This document shows, one piece after another, positions 32,434-42,200 of a stretch of DNA of 64,000 nt; within the stretch, counting starts at the first letter, position 1; every line of letters starts with the position of its first letter. The DNA is from Proteiniclasticum sp043951855 (lineage in GTDB: Bacteria > Bacillota > Clostridia > Clostridiales > Clostridiaceae), in contig NZ_JBINJW010000001.1 of assembly GCF_043951855.1 (NCBI RefSeq), positions 62,001-126,000 of the forward strand, read 5' to 3'. The notes beneath the pieces are model-generated. The model ran no database searches, was not told the origin of the DNA, and saw nothing but the letters and a program-made list of their open reading frames with translations. Made by a program: the position numbers and the translations under genes.

Positions 32434-32450
32434 AGCCGGGGTTACCGGCT
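32434..32450 (-). terminator. Terminator of the accessory three-gene operon
   Basis: AGCCGG-TAACC-CCGGCT is followed by TATTTTTTTG on the minus strand, 17 bp past the nuclease-like gene stop. Confidence 0.8.
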
Positions 32451-32467
32451 AGATGATAATATAAGAA

Positions 32468-33151
32468 CTATAACTTCAACTCAGCAGGATGCTGGCTTAT
32501 ATATGTAGCGAATGTAGTATCCATTTGAAGTGATTCAATTTTGGAATGTATAATTTCAAAAAATGGAACTCCATTTTTAACTAGTTCAAAGTCAGATATA
32601 TTGAAATCTATAATGCAATACCTAGCCTCAACATTCTCTTTACTGAGATAAAATTTTTTAACTAAACCGCTTGCATCACTCCACTTTGATCCAGTGATAC
32701 CCTTGTATGAGAAAAGAATCCCTAGTTTCTTTGAAGAAGTTAATAAGAGACTAGCAAATTTACCAACGTATGTTACATCAACTTTCTTTGAATAGTTCTT
32801 ACACTCACATAAAAAACTCTCTAATCTAGCATCAATCAAACCATATGAGATTAGCATCTTCATAAATTGTTTCGAAGATATAAACTGATCAATCTCATTT
32901 GTTCCAGTTCTTACGCTATTAACCACATCAAAATATCTATCATATATCTCTAGAAGATAAGTAACAAGATCTTCTAGGGACTCCCCTTTTTCTGTGGTAG
33001 TACAAGCGCTAGAATTAACTCTTTTGAAGTGTTCAAGCTTTTCTATGTATAACTTCTTTTGTTCATCAGTCATCTTGCTTATTTCTCTATAAGAAAAATG
33101 CGCATTTATTTCTTCGGCAATCTCTATAAAATTAAGTCCATTACTATTCAT
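32468..33151 (-). CDS. Mrr-like PD-(D/E)XK nuclease (accessory operon gene C)
   Basis: This 227-residue protein shows the restriction-endonuclease-like pattern of Mrr/PD-(D/E)XK enzymes: Glu60 in GESLEDLV, Asp88 in TGTNEIDQFI, and Glu116-x-Lys118 in CECKNY. It probably cuts DNA. It overlaps the zinc-ribbon gene by 4 bp (ATGA) and is the last gene of a three-gene operon at the end of the prophage. No methyltransferase is nearby, so it is not a classical type II system. A defence role is an inference from the nuclease motifs, the operon design and the location. Confidence 0.7.
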   Translation of the reverse strand: MNSNGLNFIEIAEEINAHFSYREISKMTDEQKKLYIEKLEHFKRVNSSACTTTEKGESLEDLVTYLLEIYDRYFDVVNSVRTGTNEIDQFISSKQFMKMLISYGLIDARLESFLCECKNYSKKVDVTYVGKFASLLLTSSKKLGILFSYKGITGSKWSDASGLVKKFYLSKENVEARYCIIDFNISDFELVKNGVPFFEIIHSKIESLQMDTTFATYISQHPAELKL

Positions 33152-33522
33152 TTTTCACCCAAGACTTTATAAATTAAAATCGCATTGTGTAACGAGAGAA
33201 TTTCTGATCCGCAGTTTTCACATTCTAAAGTTTCCGGAATTGAAGCGAGAGTTTCAAATACTTCTTCCAATCCACTATGCCTATTACAAGTGCCGCAATA
33301 TATTTCGTAATAGCCTTTTATGTATCCAGCTTCTTCTAAATCACCTAGGAACTTATAAACATCAATAATACTGATGCCATACCTGCGTTTTAGGACACCA
33401 GGATAAATCCAGCTTCTACTTTTATAAAATTTAAGAAAGTTAGATATATCTTGAACTTTCTTTTCGTCTTGGATATACTTACTTACAATCCTCTCTATTG
33501 GAACTGATATATTTGACAACAT
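33148..33522 (-). CDS. Winged-helix/zinc-ribbon protein (accessory operon gene B)
   Basis: The first 70 residues of this 124-residue protein look like a winged helix (YPGVLKRRYGISIIDVYKFL and LEEAGYIKGYYEI). Then comes a zinc ribbon with C76xxC79 and C101xxC104. It may sense or bind nucleic acid and regulate or guide the nuclease. It starts inside the end of gene A (44-bp overlap), with GAGAGG upstream, and overlaps gene C by 4 bp, so all three are co-translated. No specific family recognised. Confidence 0.65.
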   Translation of the reverse strand: MLSNISVPIERIVSKYIQDEKKVQDISNFLKFYKSRSWIYPGVLKRRYGISIIDVYKFLGDLEEAGYIKGYYEIYCGTCNRHSGLEEVFETLASIPETLECENCGSEILSLHNAILIYKVLGEK

Positions 33523-34540
33523 TATTCATCCTCTCCATTCCTATCAAAACATTGCTATAGTAATGTTGAATCAAACAATAATTTTCATCCATGTATCTAG
33601 TCACTATTTTTACGTGGATACTTCTGGTTTTTGTCTCGTTTTCCCAAAGCAATTCAAACCATGGATATTCAGACATTTCTTCTATTTCGAAAATAAAATT
33701 ATTGAGTGCATTTTCAAGCTCTGGAAATTTATGCAAATCTTCTTCATGATCTTTTATTAAATCTTGAAGTTCTCCGATAAAAGGTAATATATAATCTTCA
33801 TTTTTACCAACATTAAGCTCTGCTCTCCCTCCTGAAGATAAATTCATACTTTGTCCAATTAGTTTGACATCACCATTTTCTTTGGCAATAGTATGTAAGA
33901 ACATAAGGTCTATCGGAGATAACTCTAAACCATATGTACTTTTAAAATTATCACGGATTATCTTTACCAAACTTGAATAGAACATAGGATTATTATCTTT
34001 AAAGGGCATTCGCAAAGTATCAAATCTTATTTCAATAACTTCAAGGTTATTATGAAATGCAATAACAACCGGATATTTCAGAAGTTCTTCTTCCCCTGTT
34101 GTCGAGTTGTAGGCAGAAAAAGAAAAGCTATACTTAAGTAAATCGATGTCATCAACAGTATATCTAACCGGAGAAACTAAATCCTTATGTATATAATTCT
34201 CCTCAGTTGTATCAATAATCGGAATTTGGTTTAAAATCGACGGCACAGTACTACTGTAGTTGTCTATCTCGAATGGGATAGAATACTTATAGTCCTTAAT
34301 AAATTCCCATTTTTCAAACTCTTTCACACCTCTTTTCCTCTCACGTATTATCTTAAGAAGTGCAAGTTCATAATCCATATCGGTAATATCAAGGGCATCC
34401 TCACCTGCTAGTTGTATTGGAACTTGACCTGAAAATGCAATTTCTGCTTTAATCATTTGTTTCAGAATAAATTTCAGTTGTTTAAATGAGTATTTCCTAA
34501 CTGTGTTTTGCAAGTACTCAACATAAATTTTATAATCCAT
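33479..34540 (-). CDS. Unknown protein (accessory operon gene A, 353 aa)
   Basis: This large soluble protein has no motif I recognise: no P-loop, nuclease or transmembrane pattern. It starts with a helical region (LQNTVRKYSFKQLKFILKQM) and has a central part rich in beta strands. GGGGGAATC precedes the ATG. It heads the three-gene operon and is AT-richer than the neighbouring prophage genes, a sign of separate origin. As the biggest partner it may be the sensor or effector of a defence module (inference). Confidence 0.6.
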   Translation of the reverse strand: MDYKIYVEYLQNTVRKYSFKQLKFILKQMIKAEIAFSGQVPIQLAGEDALDITDMDYELALLKIIRERKRGVKEFEKWEFIKDYKYSIPFEIDNYSSTVPSILNQIPIIDTTEENYIHKDLVSPVRYTVDDIDLLKYSFSFSAYNSTTGEEELLKYPVVIAFHNNLEVIEIRFDTLRMPFKDNNPMFYSSLVKIIRDNFKSTYGLELSPIDLMFLHTIAKENGDVKLIGQSMNLSSGGRAELNVGKNEDYILPFIGELQDLIKDHEEDLHKFPELENALNNFIFEIEEMSEYPWFELLWENETKTRSIHVKIVTRYMDENYCLIQHYYSNVLIGMERMNNVVKYISSNREDCK

Positions 34541-34580
34541 TGATTCCCCCCATATTAATAAATTATTTTGTATTTAGTTA

Positions 34581-34609
34581 AGCATAAGCGATTTATTATT
34601 ATATATCAA
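34581..34609 (-). promoter_or_regulatory. Promoter of the accessory operon
   Basis: On the minus strand TTGATA (34604-34609) and TATGCT (34581-34586) are spaced 17 bp apart, 41 bp ahead of the gene A start. It lies downstream of the prophage late terminator, so the operon is likely expressed independently in the lysogen. Confidence 0.6.
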
Positions 34610-34634
34610 GTACCTACTACACGTCAACAAAAAA

Positions 34635-34656
34635 AAGCACCCTTTTCGGAGTGCTT
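34635..34656 (-). terminator. Terminator at the end of the prophage late operon
   Basis: AAGCACTCCGAAAAGGGTGCTT forms a hairpin followed by TTTTTTTTG on the minus strand. Confidence 0.85.
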
Positions 34657-34673
34657 CTTACTTTGTATCTATT

Positions 34674-35024
34674 CTATTTATCCTCCGGACAATTCTCCTC
34701 CATTTTCCAAGCCAGTAGATCTTTAATTCTGTCTATGAGGTCATTTCCGGTGGATCGCACAAAAACGTTTACCATCGGATCTTCGAACTCCTCCATAAGA
34801 TTTTCCAAGGCCTCCTGAGCTAGGTCGTCGAAGTCCTCCATAAGCAGATTCAGGCTCACTTTCTCAACCAGAGCCACATCTTCTTCTTTCAGCTTGAGCA
34901 GCAGCTTAGGTTTTTTAAAGTACACCAGGATTACGGAGTTAACCAAGTGCTGCACCTCTCCTACTCCTAGATCAGTGTATTCATCTCCTACGTAGTTTAC
35001 TCTGTCACCCTCTACTACTTTCAT
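34674..35024 (-). CDS. Hypothetical protein after the endolysin (116 aa)
   Basis: This acidic protein starts with a small beta-rich part (KVVEGDRVNYVGDEYTDLG) and ends in an acidic helix. I recognise no family. The ATG at 35024, with GAGAG upstream, directly follows the endolysin stop. It is the last gene of the late operon, a common place for accessory genes. Confidence 0.6.
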   Translation of the reverse strand: MKVVEGDRVNYVGDEYTDLGVGEVQHLVNSVILVYFKKPKLLLKLKEEDVALVEKVSLNLLMEDFDDLAQEALENLMEEFEDPMVNVFVRSTGNDLIDRIKDLLAWKMEENCPEDK

Positions 35025-35026
35025 AG

Positions 35027-36040
35027 CTATACTCTCTCGGTAAAGTCTAGAGATATCCAGCCTGCGCCGCTTTTCAGTTTTCCCCATCCAGCTTCCTCAT
35101 CCACGATGGTGAAGACCTCGTTCTTTCTGACCACGGTCCTTACCGGGTTCTTGACTCCAGGGCCTTTTCTGACATTAAGGGCATCGGCTGTAATCCTGGC
35201 CAGAAAATCTTTTTCACTGATCTTTTCCAGGTCCTTTTCGATGCTGGCGTGAGTCTGTGGTCCTGCCTTGCCATCTACCAGGATCCTTCTGGCTTTCTGG
35301 TATTTCACTACTGCGGCTCTTGTAAGCACACCATAGGAACCGTCAACTTTTCCATCAGCTGGTGAGAATCCAAGCTTGATGAGGTTAGCCTGAAGCGTCT
35401 TTACGTCCTCCCCCTTGCTGCCATATTTTAGAGCTGGATAAGAAGGTTTTATAGCAGGTTTCTCTAAGAGAAGTGCTTGCGCGTCCTTCCTGACGTCGTC
35501 CATGGTCTTACCGTAAAGTTTGAACCAATGCATGACATCGCCGTGATTTGATGCTATCCCGAGCTTGTGAGCGCCGCTGTGATCCAGCACGCTGGTGTTC
35601 GTGATCTTGAAGCCGTAGATCTTGGCCAAATATGCAGTGAACTCCACTCCTAGTTTGTAAACCTCAGCGAAGTATTTCGGATCCTTGAGGTCGTCCTCAC
35701 AGATCTCGAACTGGACGTATCCCATTTCATTCGCTGAACCCTTGGTTCCTTTTCCTGATCCCCAGGCTTCGATATCGAATGGCAGCGTCTGATAGATCTG
35801 CACGTCGCCGTTCTTGTCTTTACCAATGAAAGCGTGGACGCAGACATTTCGGTTCCCGGGCTTAGGCTGGTCCCAGTGGTTATTGTATCGGTTTGGTCCG
35901 AGGTTCCCGTCGTCTGGTACGTATCGGGAGAGCTTGGGGTTTTTTGCACCGGTGGAGTGCCAGAGCACCCCTTTTACTTCCTGCTTCACGCCTGCTTTAT
36001 AGCAGTTGTTTTTTGTAAGAATCTGTTTTCTGAGATCCAT
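35027..36040 (-). CDS. Endolysin: N-acetylmuramoyl-L-alanine amidase with two wall-binding domains
   Basis: This 337-residue lysis enzyme has an N-terminal Amidase_2/PGRP domain (about residues 1-175; zinc-binding His in LWHSTG near residue 28 and DHSGAHKLG near residue 152). A PG_binding_1 domain follows (about 200-260, LKYGSKGEDVKTLQANLIKL), then a C-terminal SH3-like domain (about 275-335, ADALNVRKGPG). It would cleave the amide bond between muramic acid and the stem peptide at the end of infection, released by the holin encoded just upstream. Confidence 0.92.
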   Translation of the reverse strand: MDLRKQILTKNNCYKAGVKQEVKGVLWHSTGAKNPKLSRYVPDDGNLGPNRYNNHWDQPKPGNRNVCVHAFIGKDKNGDVQIYQTLPFDIEAWGSGKGTKGSANEMGYVQFEICEDDLKDPKYFAEVYKLGVEFTAYLAKIYGFKITNTSVLDHSGAHKLGIASNHGDVMHWFKLYGKTMDDVRKDAQALLLEKPAIKPSYPALKYGSKGEDVKTLQANLIKLGFSPADGKVDGSYGVLTRAAVVKYQKARRILVDGKAGPQTHASIEKDLEKISEKDFLARITADALNVRKGPGVKNPVRTVVRKNEVFTIVDEEAGWGKLKSGAGWISLDFTERV

Positions 36041-36042
36041 GA

Positions 36043-36405
36043 CTATACCTCCTTGGTGATTTCGAGTGGTAGCGACTCTGGTTTATTGTGAGAGCTGAGC
36101 GTGAGATTATGGACGAATGCCTCTATTAAAACTTCCAGCTCCTCCTCGGTTACGGTAATGCCTTTCTGATTGATCCATATTAAAATCTTCGACTTGGCCA
36201 GCTCAAATTTTTCTTCCGGCCGAAGATCAATACCTATCTGCTCGACGAACTCGACAGTGGCCGCGATAAATTCCAGGAGTCTTTCCTGGTTGTCCTTATC
36301 GATCTTCGAATCGAAGAAGACTTTGATTTTCGTGGCCAGGTATCCTGCGATGGCAGTAAGTATGATCATGATGTACGGGGTGATATGGTTCATTAATTCT
36401 TCCAT
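36043..36405 (-). CDS. Phage holin, LLH family
   Basis: This 120-residue protein has one N-terminal transmembrane segment (ITPYIMIILTAIAGYLATKI) and a long charged, helical cytoplasmic part typical of Phage_holin_LLH (PEEKFELAKSKILIWINQKG). It forms membrane holes to release the endolysin, whose gene follows by 2 bp. Confidence 0.85.
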   Translation of the reverse strand: MEELMNHITPYIMIILTAIAGYLATKIKVFFDSKIDKDNQERLLEFIAATVEFVEQIGIDLRPEEKFELAKSKILIWINQKGITVTEEELEVLIEAFVHNLTLSSHNKPESLPLEITKEV

Positions 36406-36408
36406 GTT

Positions 36409-36762
36409 TTATCCTCCTATCTGTAAAAGGTAATAAGTTACTACGGCGGTAATAATCAGAGTGATGATATGGGACTTGTACTTTTCCCATACGTTGATCT
36501 TTGTTTCCAAGGCCCCCTCTCGTTTTTCTCTGACCTCTTTCTTAAGTGCAGTTACATCCGCTTTGACTTCTTTGACATCCTCGCTGATCGTTGTCATCTT
36601 CTCGGCCATAACTGCTATGGATTTGGCCATTTCGTATTGCGCATCGGTCTTGTTTTCAATCTTCTCCATCCGTTTATCGTGCGCATCGTGTTTTTTATAG
36701 AGATTAATCACGTTCTCTTTGAGGGCTGCAATTTCTCCTTCTTTACTGCATTTGTGTTCCAT
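36409..36762 (-). CDS. XhlA-like haemolysin/holin-associated protein
   Basis: This 117-residue protein has a coiled-coil N-terminal part and a C-terminal membrane anchor (HIITLIITAVVTYYLLQIGG), the layout of XhlA from Bacillus phages. It assists lysis with the holin and amidase encoded next to it. GGAGGTGG precedes the ATG at 36762; an upstream ATG lacks a ribosome site. Confidence 0.82.
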   Translation of the reverse strand: MEHKCSKEGEIAALKENVINLYKKHDAHDKRMEKIENKTDAQYEMAKSIAVMAEKMTTISEDVKEVKADVTALKKEVREKREGALETKINVWEKYKSHIITLIITAVVTYYLLQIGG

Positions 36763-36787
36763 TTGCCACCTCCAGTATTGCATTTTA

Positions 36788-36815
36788 AAAGGACCTTCCG
36801 ATTTGGAAGATCCTT
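36788..36815 (-). terminator. Hairpin between tail and lysis genes
   Basis: AAGGATCTTCC and GGAAGGTCCTT pair with one mismatch around a 5-nt loop, followed by TTTTAAAA on the minus strand. It may partly separate tail from lysis expression. Confidence 0.55.
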
Positions 36816-36963
36816 ACAATAACCCCATTTGACGGGCTATTTTTTCAAGTATTTCATCTTTTTCTTTCCGGGATAAAGTCTTGAAGTCTTTCCCCTTGAA
36901 TTTATCCCGTTCATTCTGATCTTTATCTTTCTCTTCTTTAGCCTTCCATTTGATCTTCGCCAC
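36814..36963 (-). CDS. Small basic tail-region protein (49 aa)
   Basis: The frame starts at GTG (36963) with AAGGGAG upstream and overlaps the preceding gene. The charged product (KIKWKAKEEKDKDQNERDKF, ending in EILEKIARQMGLL) matches a type of short protein commonly found between tail and lysis genes of Firmicutes phages. Function unknown. Confidence 0.65.
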   Translation of the reverse strand: MAKIKWKAKEEKDKDQNERDKFKGKDFKTLSRKEKDEILEKIARQMGLL

Positions 36964-37219
36964 TTTCAAACGCTCCCTTCTCATCTTCACTATAATATCG
37001 GGTCAGTATGATAATGATGTTATCTCCTGTTTTCTCAGCAGATAAAATAGGATTCGTCAGTAGAATCTCAGGTACAATCTCTTCAAGGTATCCTTCCGGA
37101 AGATCTGAGAAATCAAAGTCTTCTGTCACACCATCGATTGTCACGCTTAATACATCACCATCTATGATATGACTGATCTTCTTTTCTGATCTCTGGGGGC
37201 TTTGAATTATATTTATCAC
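36938..37219 (-). CDS. Hypothetical tail-region protein (93 aa)
   Basis: The start is a GTG at 37219 that overlaps the preceding stop as GTGA and has GGGAGG 8 nt upstream. The acidic product includes VLSVTIDGVTEDFDFSDLPE near residue 20 and resembles small proteins after tail fibre genes. Function unknown. Confidence 0.65.
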   Translation of the reverse strand: MINIIQSPQRSEKKISHIIDGDVLSVTIDGVTEDFDFSDLPEGYLEEIVPEILLTNPILSAEKTGDNIIIILTRYYSEDEKGAFESGEDQMEG

Positions 37220-39234
37220 AGGAACCACCTCCCTACCGCAATGTAATCTACGCTTCGAACAACGGCAGCCTGACTGTTTACTGTTCTCCACTGGGCATAG
37301 CATTGACCAGAAGGATTTGAAGGATGCGCTGCCACCATCGCCCCTACAGAGTCGTTATTCCCGTCTCTCATTGAACATGTGACCGCAGGTTCCTCAGCAA
37401 AAAGCGCTGGAAAGTTTCTGACAATCGTTGATGTCCTGTAGCCTCCACCACCTAATGCACTGGTACTGGAAAGACTACCGGCTATTGAGCCTCTACATAT
37501 CATGGTTCCATCAGGAAACTTCGTATACTTACCGTTGGCGTTTTCGCCTTCTTCTATGACTCCGTTATGCCACAAAGGATTACCGCTCACCTTCGCTGAT
37601 TCTGTGGTGAGATTTAGATTCTTGACTCGGATGTCCATGGCCCCCTGCTCATCCGCACCATCTCCACCGCTGACAATTATTCGAGCATCACGGTCTGTCC
37701 CTTGTCCTCCAGAGTGAAAGTCAATATAGGCGTACCCTATCAGATTCGGATTGCCGATTTCTAATCCTGCATTTCCTTGCAGCTGCTCCAGTAATAGTTT
37801 TGTGTCCAGACCTCTGTTCTGAATGAGCATGTCTCCGAAGAGTTCCAGCATCGCCAATCCCTCGTAAACTTTACCTATGGCCAAGCCTCGACCGTTCGCT
37901 GCAAAGTCTAGAAGGGTGAAGCCTGCGCTCACCTGGAAGATTTGTGACACTGATCCGAAATAATCGGTTAGGGTGAGTCTTACATCATAAGTGAAGTCCA
38001 GGTTCAAAATCCCACTTGTTGAAAGATAGGATGAATCAAATACATAAGCCGACCCGGTAGTGAGTGTACTCCATGTTGAAGAATTCTGAAGCTTGTACTC
38101 CAGTTTATAGTTTTTTGTGTTCTTGTTTCCTACTGGAGCTACACTGAATTTCATTAGTGCTTTCAGATAAACTCCATCATCCCCATCCTCTACTCCAGCA
38201 GATGTGGCTCTCAATACATTGAAGTTCTCGATTTCTGGTGTATAGTACTCCACGACGCTCACTGATGTGTTGTATGTTGCTGATCTGCCTCGGCTGTCGG
38301 TTACGGTTACTACAATGGGAATGGTCCCAGCAGAAGTCAACTCCGCCGTCGTGACCGGGTTCCCATTATAAATCGATCCTAAGACCGCTGTTCTATAGTG
38401 TGTAATAGAACTCCCGTACGCTCCAGAAGCTGCAATATTAATGGCCAACTTAGATCTGCTCTGAACATATGCTGCAAATTGAGCCGCCAGTCCTGCTACC
38501 GCCTCAGCTATGGCCACCTGAGTGATCGTCGGTTTGAACTCGATAGTGTTTGGTACGCTTGCAGTAAAGCTTATAACATCTGACCCAATCAGAGTGCCGC
38601 CGTTATAAGTCTCTATGAGGATTCGACCGTTTCCTGATGTACTGTCCGGGATGCTATTGGCATAGTTTTTCGGAACAGTCCACGCCAGCGAGGTGGCAAC
38701 TTTTCCGCTTGTTGTGAGCTTGGTCCAAGTGCCTGCGTACCAGTCGACATAGACATCATGGGTGAAGGCGGTTGATGCTCTGGCGATATTGATCGTTATG
38801 GCATCACCAAGGTTCGGGGTTGCATCAGACAAGGATCCGGTTGAAGCTCGAGGGATTGTAGTGAGGTTCATCGTTCCTGATCCACTGGCGTTTCCGGTGT
38901 AAGAACCTGACCATTGAAGTCCAATATCCATATAAAAACTTAAAGGCACACCTGTTTTTGTTCCATCCGAATTATGGTAGACCTTCGTTGTTCCTGAATA
39001 AATGGTTTTGTCACCGCTTCCACCTATTGTCGTTGTTCCATTTGCAACGGTAACATTGTTTATTTTAATGCTATAGGACTTTGAAGCGGTTGATGAAACA
39101 TTGTAAGGTCTATGAATAATGAGGCTATAAGCGAGAACTGAGTAGTTTCCACTTATGTCCTGGGACTGCTGAGTGACAATTAGTTCTACCGTTGGTGCAT
39201 TTGATATTCCACTTGTCCATAAGATACTTGCCAT
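37216..39234 (-). CDS. DUF859-like phage minor structural protein
   Basis: This 672-residue Ser/Thr/Gly-rich, beta-sheet protein begins MASILWTSGISNAPTVELIV and contains segments such as LTDYFGSVSQIFQV and AANGRGLAIGKVYEG near residues 440-465, typical of DUF859 minor structural proteins of streptococcal-type phages. The C-terminal 150 residues look like a receptor-binding head. It lies directly after the collagen-like tail tip gene, so it is probably a distal tail fibre or receptor-binding protein. Confidence 0.78.
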   Translation of the reverse strand: MASILWTSGISNAPTVELIVTQQSQDISGNYSVLAYSLIIHRPYNVSSTASKSYSIKINNVTVANGTTTIGGSGDKTIYSGTTKVYHNSDGTKTGVPLSFYMDIGLQWSGSYTGNASGSGTMNLTTIPRASTGSLSDATPNLGDAITINIARASTAFTHDVYVDWYAGTWTKLTTSGKVATSLAWTVPKNYANSIPDSTSGNGRILIETYNGGTLIGSDVISFTASVPNTIEFKPTITQVAIAEAVAGLAAQFAAYVQSRSKLAINIAASGAYGSSITHYRTAVLGSIYNGNPVTTAELTSAGTIPIVVTVTDSRGRSATYNTSVSVVEYYTPEIENFNVLRATSAGVEDGDDGVYLKALMKFSVAPVGNKNTKNYKLEYKLQNSSTWSTLTTGSAYVFDSSYLSTSGILNLDFTYDVRLTLTDYFGSVSQIFQVSAGFTLLDFAANGRGLAIGKVYEGLAMLELFGDMLIQNRGLDTKLLLEQLQGNAGLEIGNPNLIGYAYIDFHSGGQGTDRDARIIVSGGDGADEQGAMDIRVKNLNLTTESAKVSGNPLWHNGVIEEGENANGKYTKFPDGTMICRGSIAGSLSSTSALGGGGYRTSTIVRNFPALFAEEPAVTCSMRDGNNDSVGAMVAAHPSNPSGQCYAQWRTVNSQAAVVRSVDYIAVGRWFL

Positions 39235-39235
39235 A

Positions 39236-42200
39236 TTACGTCACCTTCCTAAAACTTAAATTGCCTATTTCTCGTGGTACGAATGCGAAGTTTCCGATTC
39301 TTAAACTTTTCAGTATCTGACCGTCGTTTATGAATAGCTTCTGTGTATCTGCTTCATTGCTGAGATAGGCCACTTCTACTCCATTCTGGACAAAGCTGAT
39401 TCGGTCATTTCTGATTTCCAGGATGAAAGGATTATTCATCTGTCCTAGTACGATCTTTCCATCAACGAACCGGATGTGTTTCTTAATCTCCTGAAATTCA
39501 GCTTTGGTATCTCCGTCTACTGTGGTAAGCCATTCCTCATACGTTGTAAACTCAAGATTGAAATCTTTAGCTGTCTGGCTGATGGCCAACGAAACATCTT
39601 CCTTATAAGTTTCAAAAGCCGACTGGCTGATGTATGTCTCTGACATGGTTCGTGTGACCTCTTCCGCACTTTCCGTTATTGAGTTATTCAGGGCTGTTGT
39701 AGCACTGTTCACAACATCTTCCGTATGTTGTCTCTCATCCTCCGGTGCTGGTGTCCAGTCCGTGGCTATGTTGCCTCGTTCAATTTTAGGATAGGCGTCC
39801 ATAGGATATGAAGCCCTAATGAAATAAGCATTTGCTGGTACATTCCATTGAAACAAATTCGACGTGTTTGGCGTTCGAGCGATATATACTTTGTCGGCAT
39901 CGTACCACGCATATCGCCAGTAGTTATCAGTTGTAGACGATGTTTGCTTTGTAAATGTCAAAACTTCTCCGGGTGTGACTGAAATATATTCGGCCATTAC
40001 GGCGTTTCCATTACTCGCTTGAATTGTGCCTGATAAACCTAGTAAATAATCTTCCATTTCGCCGCTTCTAATGACTAAATTCCTCCCACCCACTTGAACA
40101 TTGTCATAAAGCGGAGACCAGTTATAGTCTGCAGGATTGGTGCTTTCCGATGCTGTGGTCTTGTTATGCGCCAAGCCTAAGAACCTCTTTCCCGTTGGGC
40201 TGTCACTCATCCCTGAACCAGTATCCGTATCGGCATATTTAACCCATGTGTAAGTTGGATTTCCTTGAGGGCCTGTAGGTCCTTGGATTCCCTGATCACC
40301 CTGTGCGCCTTTTATGAGGGACCATGTGTAATCAGCATAAGTTGAGGACTCGGTCGCTGTGGTTTTATTGTAGGCAATCCCCATATACGTCTTTCCGTCC
40401 GGGAAATTGCTCATACCACTTGTAGGTGTATCAGCGTACTTGACCCAAGTATATAATGTAGGACCAGCTGGTCCCTGGATACCCTGTGGTCCCTGGTCAC
40501 CTTGGGGACCTTCGATAAGACTCCAGGTATAATCGGCCTTGTTTATACTTTCAGTTGGGCTCGTCTTGTTATAGGCTATACCTATATATTTTGCTCCGGT
40601 GGGGTTGTCTGTGAGATTCGTTCCATCGGCGGCAGCTGAATATTTGATCCAGGTGTATAATGTCTGCCCTTGAGGCCCTTGAGGTCCTTCCGGTCCCTGA
40701 TCTCCCTTGATTAAACTCCAGCTGTAATCGGAATAGTTACTGCTCTCTGTCGAGGTTGTTTTGTTATAAGCCAGCCCTATATACGTCTTTCCTGTCGGAG
40801 TGTCACTCATTCCAGTTGTTGGAGTATCAGCATATTTGATCCATGTATAAAGTGTAGGGCCTGATGGACCTTGGACTCCTTGAGGACCTTGAGCTCCAGT
40901 ATCACCTTTATCTCCCTTGATGAGTGTCCACGCGTACTTGGATGGATCCGTGGAATCGGCAGCAGTGAAGTCGGTATATTGACCGATGTATGTCTTTCCA
41001 ACGCTATCAGTTGTCGAGAACCCGGATGTTCCGGTCGCGTTGTCTGCATATGCTATATGCAAATAAGATGTCTGCCCATCTGGTCCTTGCGGTCCTTGAA
41101 TACCTTGTGAACCATCAGCACCTTTGACGTGTGTCCAGTGGTAAACGGCCGGATTTGAACTATCTGTAGGAATAGAGTCTGTATACATACCAATGTAGTC
41201 ACGACTAGAGTCACTTGTCGAGAAGTCCACCGTTCCGTCTGCGCTGTTTGCATAAGCTATATGTGTGTAACTGGGTTCACCCTGGGGTCCGATTGGGCCA
41301 GGTATGCCCTGGTCGCCTTGTGGACCTTGCAGTCCTTGCAGACCTTGCTCTCCCTGATCCCCTTTTGGACCTTGAGGTCCTGGTGGGCCAGGTGTGAGCT
41401 GAATGGTCTCGATAGCTTTTTGAGTCTGGAACTGCTTTTCAGTTAAGCTCGTATAATCGGCTCCTACGGTAATCGTGTTGTTTTCGGGATTGGTCAGATC
41501 CATATCCATTTTTCTGACCAGATACATGTCTTCGAGCTGATGCGGAATACTGGCCACTTCGACGTACTCAAATATCCTAATCTCATCTATGTTGACGTCC
41601 ATCATGCTTAAATCGACCGCTGTGAGCTCTATTGTGTTCAGGAGTAGTATTGACTGTGCTAGCGTCTGATTCGCTTTCGTGAGCAGATTTGAGGGCTCTG
41701 TAACGTCTTGAAACTCCACCTTTTTGAATATCCACCCATAGGTGTCGACCGCTTCCTGGTTATATACATAATCCACGTCGTTATTTACTGTTTTTATGTC
41801 CACCCGGTATTTGCTGCCGTCCTCGTTCTCGATTTCGACGCCTATCGGAATAATGGCGGTTGCGATATCTTCACCTCTGCGCTCCTGGTTGACCTTCAGA
41901 AGATTTTCTCCGAGCTGGATCACCTGCCCGCTGAGATAGCTTGAATCCTCCAGATAATCAAGATAGTTTTGGTCTCCTGTTCGTCGTATGATCAGGTACC
42001 CCCCAAGAAGTGATAGAAGTTTATCCTCCATCTCTTTCCAGGTCTTGGGGTAGTCAGAGCTGGCTCGAACGATGTAATTATTCGGATCCGTCACCGTGAC
42101 ATTCCCAAGGTTGAACTGTTTTTCGGGCCCCGCCTGTGCGTTGTGATTGGTTATAAGCATGGATAAATAATCAATTATGGTTCCATTAAACTCGTAAGGT

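Noticed and set aside
40110..41394. Repeat array that might look CRISPR-like at DNA level
   Set aside because: Repeats are long, diverged and in frame with Gly-X-Y codons; they are protein-coding modules.
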